Shown here: in pieces, positions 49,201 through 60,000 of the stretch
Numbering within the stretch: the first letter of the stretch is position 1
Layout of the letters: each line of letters starts with the position of its first letter
Source: Echinococcus granulosus
Taxonomy: Eukaryota; Platyhelminthes; Cestoda; Cyclophyllidea; Taeniidae
Direction of reading: 5' to 3'
Assembly (NCBI RefSeq): GCF_000524195.1
Contig: NW_020170423.1
Span: 403,599 to 467,598, forward strand
DNA length: 64,000 nucleotides
Translations under genes and position numbers: made by a program
The notes under the pieces: generated by a model
Database searches by the model: none
What the model saw: only the letters and a program-made list of their open reading frames with translations
Told to the model about the DNA's origin: nothing

Positions 49201-51963
49201 TAACAGATCTTTGCTTAAGTAAAACCCCAAATGATTTATGCTTACAAGGAAAGCATAAAGTGATCATCAGTAACGCGTATTCCGTGGCATACTTCCACTC
49301 TGGGACGTGGCCTTCAGCTCGTGCCACCAGCCCCTCCACCCTTCAACACCTCGGCAGTACATACTTCGCCCTAGTATTAGAAACTCTTCCCTCATCGGAA
49401 AGGATTAGAAGAGCTGCATTGGTAGCAGTAAAAAATGACCCCGACCCTACTTCCTAGCCCTGAACGCAGTGGAAGAAGGGTATATGCTCAACAAAAGTTG
49501 CCTTTGGCAACTACCCCCACTCATATGTTCGGCAGGAGAACTATAGACAACAAAAGCGACATCAGCCATGAACGATCTGGAAAAAGGCATTACAGAGTTG
49601 TCTACTGCACCAGTAGGAGTTCGTGAAATAAGTGAACACGCGGCACCTCTTCCACCTCAGTACCAGGTGGATGGAACCCAGACACATGTGACTGGGCAGC
49701 ACTAAATTGAGAGTGTAGTAGTTAGGAGGAGTAGATGTAAAACCTTATCCCCACGAAACCATTTCAAACACCATCCCTCATTCAACAACTCCGCTGTCAG
49801 GTCAGTGCTCTCACGACTAGCGATGGACATTCTTGAGGGCTTCCGCATCTCCCCTTCTCTCTCTATACAATTCTCAAACTAGATGCAACTTTAGATCCAG
49901 TGGAATTGCCAAGAGGCACCAGTGACGTTGCAGTCAGATGTCTTCACAGTCTTCACCAAATTTGAAGACTAAAGTGGTTGGCAGGTGGACCTTTTGCTCA
50001 CAGCACCTGAAACGTTATGATGGCTGAGGTAGAAGATTGACCAAATAGAGCACCGGGAAAGAAGACCAAAATGAAGGGGAAACATGCAATCCCTTGTTTA
50101 ACTCCTGCTTTCCGGTTTTTTAGAACACTTTAGTCTTCACTTTTGTACTTCCGCTTGGAAGCATGGTCCCTAAGGTATGCCTTTAGCCCTCCTTTCGACT
50201 TCGTGGAAGATCAGAGGCTTTGCACTATCCAGTGGAACTGCCAAGAGGCACCGCTGACGTTACAGTCAGATGTCGTCTCTACCGGCGTGCTTGGTCTGGA
50301 GGTATTTCGCCTTAAAGCACCAAATGCGTTGCGGTGGTCAGCGCGGGAGGATGACCAAGCGGGCGCTAGGAATGAGGGTCAAAAGGAGGGGATGGCTATG
50401 TAATAATCCGATTGTTTGTTGAACTCTTCATTTCAAGGACACTCAAGTCTTCACCCTTGTACTTCTGCTCGGTAGCATGGCCTTCGAGCCATGCCTCAGA
50501 CGGCCCTGGGCCTTTCGTACATCGGCAATATGTCTTCTGCGATACGACTTCATGGAAGTCTTGGAGCCATACAATGCCACTAGTAATTGCTAACATTTTC
50601 AAGCCTTACCTTTAAAGACGTTAGTAATTTTCCGAGTAGTATAAATTACAAACAACTTACTGTCTTTATTCTCCTCCTGTAATACTAAAAAAGAGAAAAA
50701 TCATTGCCTTAAAACTAATTTATTTTGTGCCAGGTGCTTTCAAATTGTCACAAATCATACTTTAAAGCTCACTCACTGTCTTGATAAGCTAATTTGATGT
50801 CGCGAATTTCCTGATTGGTGGAGGTGCAAATGACCTCCATGAGGGTTTTGTCGTGTGTGCTGATGCCTGACATGGCTTTGAAAAGCGCTCTGGCATCGGC
50901 ATGACTTTGATCGTCAAAGGAGGAGAGGAGGCAAATTTTGAAATCCCCATTAATCTCTGACCTCACTCTCTGTTTCAAGGACTAGGGGAGGTAAATGCAA
51001 CAGTTTTCCCGGCTTCAACGGCGTAATAAAGGAGAAGATTACATGACGGACTTTTTTTTTACATTTTACCAGGTAGTTTGAGAAAAGGTTACGGGGATAA
51101 AATTGGCTTTGTGCTATTGAATAGAGGGGCTATGGCTACCTAGAAGTATCCTATTCATGTCAAATATTTTTAACTCCTACGCGGTGGGACAAAAAAGGCA
51201 TCTTGAAAACGAGTAGGGAGCCCCTCCACTCATCATTTTTTATAGGGGAGATAGGAAATTAGTGGGTTTGTTTTTATTACTGTAACTATGAGGTTGAGTT
51301 GCGGGTGAAAAGGTGGAGTATTCCCTCAAAATGGAATATTCCCTCCTCAGTAGTCGTCATCACTGGCAGCGATCGGAGGGATGGAAAGTGCTCATAATAA
51401 AGAATTAAAAAAATCTCAGCCCTGAATTAACCCATGCTCTTATAATGTGCTTGAAATGGAGGCATGACAAGCTTCAGTACCTGTTTAACATGTCATTTGT
51501 CAATTCCATTGGCACCTTTAAAATTTGCTCTTGCCGTCTAGAGACGCCTATTTTAAGAAAGAATCAAGTTTATGAGCCCTTTCCTGTCTAGCCTAATTAG
51601 CTATCCTTTTGTAAAGGATTTTGAATGTGCCTAAAATGTGTCAAGACTTTAGGTATAAACTTAGCTGTAAAAAGGTTTAAAAGTTTTGAAGTACTCACCT
51701 CACCGAAACCCGCCTTATAGGCATTCAAAATGAGACTGCGTTGAAATGTCGATCGGTTGGTAAAAATATCCAACAATACATCCTTTTTATACCCTACAAA
51801 GACAAAAACCGTCTTTTAGGTCGGAAGAAAAGAAGGAAAAGTTATAAACATTTCTAAATCAGGACAGTTATTTACCCATTCCTTTGAAAGCCTCAGCCAC
51901 GGCTTCAGCATCCGCTCGTGGATTCATGGAAGATGCAGGCTGGACAGTCCCCCCTCGTACCAT
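46249..51963 (-). CDS. ANXA-like: Annexin, complete, eight coding exons, 313 residues
   Basis: Annexins bind acidic phospholipid membranes through Ca2+ and have four ~70-residue repeats. Coding exons in order: 51963-51876, 51793-51699, 50969-50777, 49048-48895, 47311-47221, 47151-47076, 46697-46585, 46380-46249. All have GT/AG borders and phases match; they sum to 942 bases including TGA, 313 residues, close to a normal annexin core with a very short N-terminus (MVRGGTVQPASSMNPRADAE). Repeat 1: AFKGMGYKKDVLLDIFTNRS. Repeat 2: ARALFKAMSGISTHDKTLME. Repeat 3: DAGEGRMGTDDSTFIRIFAS. Repeat 4: YDSMKGVGTRDETLIRMIV, ending with GMIKADTHGDYQQFLLAIL. Repeats 3 and 4 keep GxGT-type calcium loops; repeats 1 and 2 do not. 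An AG acceptor three bases before the ATG suggests a 5' UTR intron. One intron (47220-47152) is only 69 bases; others are swollen by TRIM elements. Family call is very secure; subtype unknown. Confidence 0.93.
46795..46985 (+). repeat. Solo TRIM-type terminal repeat in an annexin intron
   Basis: Antisense to annexin, between exons 47151-47076 and 46697-46585. Recognised by TTGTTCGTTTAACTCTTGG, TTAAGGGCTCCACC, and the tail GTGTCTTC...GGGAAAACTGGG. The hairpin's left arm is partly deleted (CTTGGCCTCCAAGCCACG). Confidence 0.6.
47530..48630 (+). mobile_element. TRIM-type element with two 3' repeats, annexin intron
   Basis: Order on the plus strand: terminal repeat (about 47530-47700, hairpin at 47598-47620), interior (47700-48300), degraded repeat with hairpin at 48327-48351, then another repeat starting ATAATACTTTGATTGTCTG near 48468 and ending GAGTCGCTACAGTA near 48628. 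Lies in the intron between annexin exons 49048-48895 and 47311-47221. A 135-codon frame inside (48049-48456) is incidental. Confidence 0.7.
49280..50573 (+). mobile_element. Chained TRIM copies in an annexin intron, with PBS and purine tract
   Basis: Plus strand: terminal repeat (about 49280-49418), interior (49420-50090), terminal repeat (about 50090-50215), partial interior (50216-50395), terminal repeat (50399-50573, hairpin at 50474-50496). Directly after the first repeat, TGGTAGCAG at 49420-49428 matches the complement of the 3' end expected for animal initiator-Met tRNA. AAAAGGAGGGGA (50381-50392) lies just before the TGTAATA start of the last repeat. It sits in the intron between exons 50969-50777 and 49048-48895, antisense to annexin. 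Confidence 0.75.
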
Positions 51964-51966
51964 TTT

Positions 51967-53452
51967 CTGGGCATGGAATAGCAAAAAGGGATATGAATAT
52001 AATACTCGGGTTTCGATGCAACATTTCCAACTTGACCGGGATTGTGGTGGATTTCGGTTTAAGGCCAACACAGTAATTTGATAACCTGGTTTAGTTAGCC
52101 ACCATATTTCGTTAATTTAAGCGGTGAAACCAACAAATTCCTTAAAGCTCTGCCTTTTACTGATCATGATATTGTTTCATCAAAGTTCAAACATATGATT
52201 TGGAAGGAATGTAATTCCTAGATGTACAACTACCTAGAGGACAACATGTTCATGTAGAGTTTCGTTATACAACAAATCGGTATAAAATTTTATCTAACCT
52301 GATCGAAATTGATGGCTATTTCTCTCACGACTTCTTTAATGTGGATCGAGGGTACAGGGCTTCAAGCGGTTGATCCTTTGGAGACTACCGTAGCGTTGAA
52401 ATTGAACTTAGCTTACGTGAGCTTTCGTGGTGCCAAGTGGCAGAAGCCTCCGCCTCTGCTTCATTAGGAGTTCATTAGGCCTCGAAGTTGTCAACACTCA
52501 TTGGCTCCCATCCTCCAGCAACGTGCGATTGCATTTAACAAAAACTAGATGTGAATGGCACCGGTAATGACACGCCAAGCTGTCTGATTGTGTGTGAGTA
52601 AGCAAATTGGGTGCTCACCAAGACACCTCTACTTGGCTTTCACGTACCGCCCTTTTGGCAATCTAGTCGACTCTGTCACACCCTGCATACAACCCAAATT
52701 AGCCTGTCATTATAGTTTGAAAGGGAACATCCACTCACTTATTCGAATTTGAAGTAAACTCTTCTTACTTCTTGTACTATGTAACACCATAAATGGATCT
52801 TAAAAGTCCTTAAAACCCAAAAGTTTCAGAAATGGTCCGAATTTATACCACCCCACCCATCTGGTGTTTTTAGCTCTCTGCCAGTTTATAATATTTCAAA
52901 TCCTGTGCATGTAGGTTTAAATGTCTACTTTTTAAAGTGCTTATGTTTTAAATTTGTGAACTTTTGGCCAATAGGTGAATAAATTGAAATCATTTGTGTA
53001 AACACTTTGAAGAAAAATTGTGCGGGAGTCAAGGATACAAATAACCAGAAGAATGTTTGGTTAAACGACAAAAATAAATGATTGAATTATCTTTCGCTTG
53101 ACTCTATTTTCCTCGGTGTTTTTATAAATTGGGATCGTAGAGCAGACCTAAAATAAAGATAACGGATGGGCAATGTGTGAACAATACAATGCCTTTCCAC
53201 AGTACTCATTACTGTTTACTGGTCATGAGGTCTACCTGTCCGACGCGAAAAAAGGGCGTCATGACTTTGTACTTATAAAATTAAACGAAGAAATATACCT
53301 AGCTAACCCACTGCTTCTCTTTACGAACCAGTGCAACGGACTCCATGCTTTGCTCTGATTTCATTATTTATTACGATTATTTTTATTATTGTAGTGGATG
53401 GCTATGAAGATATGAATGGCAACTAAAGGACAATTCCTTTCAGTCAAAACAA
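51967..53452. other. Annexin 5' region and transporter 3' flank
   Basis: Should hold the annexin promoter and untranslated first exon, and the distal 3' flank of the nucleoside transporter. No core promoter element or gene was recognised. Confidence 0.4.
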
Positions 53453-53463
53453 TTTATTTTATT
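53453..53463 (-). terminator. Minus-strand AATAAA, transporter 3' end
   Basis: Overlapping minus-strand AATAAA motifs about 410 bases past the transporter stop codon; a plausible polyadenylation signal. Confidence 0.45.
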
Positions 53464-53873
53464 GCCCCAAGAGATGATTTTCCGCTTAGGAGACACCATT
53501 AGAACTCCTGAAGAACTTTTTCACTGTCCTAAATGAGCCTATAATAATATTTTATTATTAGAAAAATTGGAGAATTGCGTGCACTTTCGCAGAAGTAGAG
53601 GCAAGATTTGTAAAATGCCTTATCAGTAATGTCACCAAAATTCAAAATGTTATTTGAATAACATCCTTTAACTACTGATGTATTTTGCGCCTTTTTGAGT
53701 CATATTTCACCCAACATCGTGAAATCCCAATCTGAAGTCGAATGAGTATCAAGCTTATTTATGAGTGCTATTACTACCTATCGAGAAAGGCCATACTTCG
53801 CTCTGTAAGCTAACGGTTGCAATAAGACTTAGCAACTATCGGCTTGAAGGCCAGCCCACGACAATCGAGCCAA

Positions 53874-54078
53874 TTAGATTGCAAAGTTAACTTGCGTACC
53901 AGCAAAGCATGCAGTAACAAAGGCAGCAATAGTGCCTCCGATCATGCCATGCACAACCATACCGGAGAGATCCTTGCGTCTGTGAGGCAGCAATTTAATG
54001 AATGTGCCTAAGAGAATGCCCACTGAGCCAACGTTCGCGAATCCGCATAGTGCATAGGATGAAATCACGGCTGTTTTT
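53874..54078 (-). CDS. SLC28-like: Transporter terminal exon with SYALCGFAN motif
   Basis: Acceptor TTTAGAGCAG, then KTAVISSYALCGFANVGSVG, the conserved CNT motif that contributes Asn and Ser ligands for nucleoside, a final membrane helix (GMIGGTIAAFVTACFAG), and TAA. It begins with one base of a split codon that does not match the single base left by 55193-55064, showing that a short exon between them is missing from my model. Confidence 0.88.
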
Positions 54079-57000
54079 CTGCTCTAAACAGATAGGATCC
54101 ACTTAAAATTTTAAATAATGATTGCGTGAAACACCTGCAGGCACAGGTACTAGCAAATAACAAGGCCACAATTTGAGCCTTTTTGAATGCCCTGAAGTTT
54201 AAAGGTGACTACGTCCGGGGCCCTACAGTGTATTCAAACAAAGATCCTCATGCTTGAAAATTGTTGTTTAAGCTTTACACTTTTAATGCTATTCTGATCC
54301 AAACAACATTTTAACACAACTATGCAAATTACGAAAAAATCAGAGCAAGACAGGATTTAGACAGCCTCAAATCTGCGAGAAATCATAAAGAGATTTTTAC
54401 CTAACATACATGCGGTATTATGCCTTTGTGATCTCAATTCATGGAAAACGTATTTTTAGAATGACAAAACACAAACTATTTGAAAGTGCAACAGTATGCT
54501 TCAGTGCTTAGCTTCTTCTTCTTTTTTTCAATATACCTGGAAAAAGTGCTGTGAATGCATGCAATGTATCCCAGTCAAACAAAGGAATGGTGCCTTTTTT
54601 CCCAAGATTTTTATGATTTTAAGATATGGATATCGTTTAACGTTTTTGGTGTGCAATGATGGATAAAATGTAAAATAGGCTGTTTGTTACACCTTATTCA
54701 AACTAAATGAAAGGATAAATGCAAACTTGCATGAAGAAAGCCGTATTGAAGGGTTCGATTGCTGAGACCATCCGTGATAATGATGGAACCGTTTGCCAAA
54801 TATGTGACAGGTAGAGATTTATTATGGAAGGAGTCGTAAACGGAGGAATCCTCAATCAGTTGACCTTTGAAAGATGACGGAATAAGTACCTCTGAGTGTA
54901 AATACAGTCTCGTGCAAATTCTGATCGCATGTAGACGACATTTTTTGACAATGAATAATTATCCTTAATCCTGGTATTCATTGTTACCAGCATGGTTTAT
55001 TTAAGCTCCTACTTTTGCTACATCGCAGTACTGATTTGTGCCTTAAAACGTATTAAGACTTACCCAACCTCTTGAAGGCAATAAATTCACTCAGCACCGT
55101 TTTTATACCAACCAACTCTCCAACCTTAAAGCAATCCTCTGCTGGTACCCCCATTCCGAACGCCAGGAGCCAAAGTAAGTAGGCAAATATCAACTAAAAA
55201 AGCGAAAGATACCAATATAAGGCATGGGAGACTTCCGCGGTGTACAGCCTTAACACAAAGCAGACACTTCCCTCAAAAGTGAGATCCTGAGCCATGCCGA
55301 TTCGATGGCCGAGCCAGGTCAGAATGCGGTTAAAAACGCTGAAGATGCTGAGAAAGGCCATTAGATTGACAATAATACCAGCACACAGTGGTATCGCCTC
55401 CAATGCGCCAACCGTTGCCGCCTCAATAAGATTGGTGAAAGGGCTAACAAACGAAACCATTTAAATCACTTAGTCATAGAAGTATTTGTTTTAAGTTTGC
55501 AAACCAAATGTTTCAATTGCTTAACTACATAATCGAATTGCCGGTTAAGTGAATGATGGGGCTAAGGATACCATCTGTTTGTTAAAAGTAGGGCTAGCAA
55601 TGTACATCTTTGAAGAGTACTTTAACCTGCCGCGTTGTTTCCTTTGAATTTGCCGACCACGACGAGACAAAACTGTCCCCAGCACGCAATTACAAGTCTG
55701 ATTCCGTAATGCAGGAAAGTAATGTCATAAAGATGGGGGCCAACTCCCAAATCGCTTAAATGGATAGCTTAGAGGTTAGGCAATTAACTTTTAGCCTTGT
55801 TTTGCACGCAGGCCGCCCGAAATGCATTCTGGCTCGCAGCTTGCGCCCCCTCCACCCCCGTCGATCATACAGACTGGAGCCACCTGATTAACTTTGTAAA
55901 ATTCAGAAAGCAAACATCGTTTTGCCCGAATGACAACTCGACAAAGGTCACTGTGTGAAGGAAGACAAGGTCAAAGGTGGATTTGACCTTCTAGCGTGGT
56001 CTGGGGAGTTTAGAGTAAGCTGAGGCTAATTATTAAGTATTAGTGTTTAAGAATTCCAAATCAAACCGCATACTACATTTGCCGTGCATTTTTTTTTAAA
56101 TTGCAAAAAAAAATGAAGGGAAGTGACAGTACCTCTATTCCATTGTTTGGCAATCCTACTAAATGTGAAACAACGACTTCACCAGTCAGTAGAATTAAAT
56201 TTTAAATGAGTAAGCTGTATTGTAATGCTCTAGTTGTTTGTTTGAATATTCGTTTTGGTTATGCAGACACTTGAGGCTCAGCTATTCTACTTTTATCAAG
56301 TGGAATTGCCCCCAATCCATGCCACTGATCCCCTTTCACCCCCCTTCAGCATATCGGCAATACATATCCCATCCGTCTTCATGGAAGTCAAGGAGAGCCA
56401 CACTGCAATGCTTTGCTTGCCTGTTTAAGTTTTCTTTTCCGTTACGAGGGTACTTTAGGGTCCCGCCTTTGTAGTTCTACTTCCCGGTATGGCCTTCTGA
56501 CCACGCCGGTGGCCTTACCCCCTTTGTACACCAGTAATGTATCTTCCACCATACTCATGCGACTTCTTCCGACTTTAAGGAAGGCACGGGGCGCTTCAGT
56601 ACTACCACTGGTTATTAACTAGAAGGGGGAGGGGCATGTCGTTAGCTGAAAATAGACGCACTTAAAAATACGTTGGCCAAAGGGGACATAAATAAGGCGG
56701 GAAAGAAGACTAATGTCCTCAGTTTCAATGCACAGTGTACTCTTACGTCTAACACCAACACAGAGCACTTTCCGTAGTCAGTTTCTAACACGCCTTCTCT
56801 GCCGAAGTTGGTCAAACCAATCCATCAGTTGTGTAGAGGTCACCCAGGACTGATAAGTAAGGCTCCAAAATAACAGGAATTTTCTAGGTCTCCTTAAAAC
56901 TTAAACATCTTTCCTCCTAAATGGAGGTCCTTACAAGTCTTCAGCATCGTCATTTCACGTTCTTAGTGATACTTGAGAGAAAGCGTATCCTCAGGTCATC

Positions 57001-60000
57001 AACCGCACAGCTCACCTGGAATGAAGTGTCTTCTTTATGCCCTTGGCCAAGGGCGCCTGTTTTGTCTCCGGGTAGATAATTTTTGCTATGGCAAGAGCTG
57101 CCGGTGCCGACATGACACAGGCAATCAGGAGGTGATTTGCGGGGACCTTTTGAAATTCATTAAACAAAATATCAATTCAGAGAGTAAGAGATCAGAACAA
57201 AAAGTAGCGTAAATCCTCTGTTAATGATTTATAAGCAGACAACTCCCTTTTTATATATTAACGTCAAAAGAGAACTGAGCGGGACGGGGAGTGAATTGGG
57301 ACTCACCCCAAAGGTGATGTAAACCACCATGACAGGTCCGGCAATCGAAGCAAAGCCATTCACCATTATGGCATGCAATTCCGAATTTGTCATTTGAGAC
57401 ATGTAGGGCTTGATCAGCAGTGGTGCCTCATTCTAGTATTAAATAGAAAATTAGTGAAATGTAAGAAATGAAAGTTCAAACATTAACAAATTGGGTCAAC
57501 GCAGCCTTACAGTTACTCTGATCTACCTCTGTCTTACAATGACGGATATAACCGCATATTTTATATCGTAACTTACAAAAAAATACCTACAAATAAACAT
57601 ATAATGTTCGATTTTATTTAAAAAAGTGGAGTTTTGAGAACTGTGGATTGATACTAATCTGTGCCAGACACGAGAAGACTTGCTTTTATTCCAGACTGAG
57701 ACTTTTTTCGATGTATGATACTTTATTTAATATGCAATTTGAATAAATATAAATGGAAATAATCGCAACCCATTGGGCTCATATAACAACGTTCGGGCAC
57801 AATTAGGTTTTGTATTTAAAGTAAGTAGATCCTGGCTGCTGCCTGGATATTATCACTTTTGCTTGCGAAACGCCCTTGTACATTCATTTGATACAAAAGG
57901 AAATAATACGGTCCATGCCTGTTGGGCCGTGATTTCCGCGACAGCTCTCAGAGCGGCAAGTAATGTGGAAGCAGTCGTTTTAAGACGCTGAGTCTCGTGG
58001 TGGCATGTGTCAACTCTACTGGGCAGATTTGACAGTTGTAAGGTTTTGACGATTTAAAGGCACAGCGGCGTTTATTTAAATGAGCCTTTTAGGGTGCCAA
58101 CCTACCATTGAAAGAAAAATATTTGTGATGGCGTTGATTGCCTCAGGTCCCGTGGTTCCCATTATGTGCCGAATAAAATTTGATGGTTGTATTATGAATT
58201 GTTGAACCCACCCGAGGTGAAACATTATTGAAATAAATGACGAAAAGAACACGACCAAAGGTAAAACCTGGACAGAAAGTTGAATGAAAATATGTTCGGT
58301 CAAAGCTAAGTAGGGGAATCTAAATAACAAAAATTCTTCTATCGGGTAATTTTTGACTGAAGGTTTAAGTACATAAGCACTCTTAACTCTGAAGTTTGTA
58401 TTTTCACTTTATAGCTTATACCTCCAGATTCCTTTCAAATTTGTGAAATCAAAAAACCCCAAATGGTACGACGTATTGAACCCATATTAACCTTAAAAGT
58501 AGGTTAAAAAGGGTTGCAATTCCCCAATTATTTAAACATTTTCGTTAGTTGAACGAAAGAGTAATAAATTAAAGTAGCAGACACGTTTTTTTGTTTAAAT
58601 CAACCAACAAGGGGTAAACCTACTACTTCCGCACGCATCAAACTACTATACTTGCGCTGCTGGATTTTTGTTAATTAGTACTGGGAAGCCATTTTATGCA
58701 TAAAGCTCATAAACAATGTTCCAGCGGTACCTCTTTGTAAGTAGCTATAAACAACAATGCGTTTAAAGCGTGTCATTCATTGAACGTCAAAGCAGGATGC
58801 CTATTATTCTTTCAAATGCGCGTAGTCTAAAAGTATTTTTGCGGTCTTCGTATGCCTTGGTTTCACAACATTTAGCTAATCTGTGGTTTAGCATAAGTGC
58901 AATTAAGAAACTTCAATACTGACAGTTTCAATGATGATTTGGACGTCTTTAATGAGCTTTAATTGAGAACCAATTTGGATGGATGATAAGTTATTGATGA
59001 GTTTTGTGAGATTATATAGATTCTAAATTTAGTTCTCGCTAAAACATCCTTTTCTGCTAGTAATTTTGATGTTTGCTGCCTGAGACATAATTGTGTCCCA
59101 AGTGGGTGACGCGAAATTCCGTTCACCTTGATTGCAAAACATTCGACCTGAAAGAGGTCGCCGAAAACAAACGACGCCCCGACCCCGCTATTATCCATGA
59201 GCGCAGTAGTTTGAGCCCCAATAAACTCGAAAACAGTGTATCCAAACTTTGTCTGCAAAGTGAGGACTGCAAAGGTGAATTGCAGAAAGAAGCCCATCAG
59301 AACTGGTTGCCACTTTATCTAAGGAGGAATAAAAAAGAGGCAGTTTAAAATGACCACTTCAACTGAAATTTACTAGCTGAAAATATGTCGGCCTGCTAAC
59401 CATGAGGTCATGTTGTTTGGACTCAAAATTCCGTGAGCCTACTTAACTGAAGCTACTTAAATACTAGTCAATCGGATTTTCATTTTTTGTCCTATTTTGA
59501 AGCTACCTTCAAAATGACCTTCATTTTTCAGAACCACCTTATTATTGCTACTTCATCGAGAAAATCTTGTCAATTCTAAGAAGTTCTTTAGTAAACTTCT
59601 ATGTAACCTTTTGCGCCACTCTTATATGCGTTTGCATTGGCTCGACAGAAACGCTGTCTGGGTCCGTAATGTGTTTGCCTAGTAATAAAAGCTCCCGAAT
59701 TGGCTTTACAGTTGAGGAGATTACTGGAAACAGTAAGGAAGTGCTCACCTTGGCTGGATGAACGGAAATGAGCATGCATATCAGGACCATTGCCACAATA
59801 CCAATGAGGGAGACAAAATTTCTGGGATTCCGCATCAGGACAAAGAAAATTAGGTAGAGCGCTGTAATAAGACCCAGTACCACCATCAGAAATCTACAAG
59901 TAAAATGAATTTGTATTGTCTAAAACACTACTTAAAAGGCACTAAACATTTAAGTAGCATAGATAAGTTACAGATTAATGGGTTAAAGTGGACTTATGTA

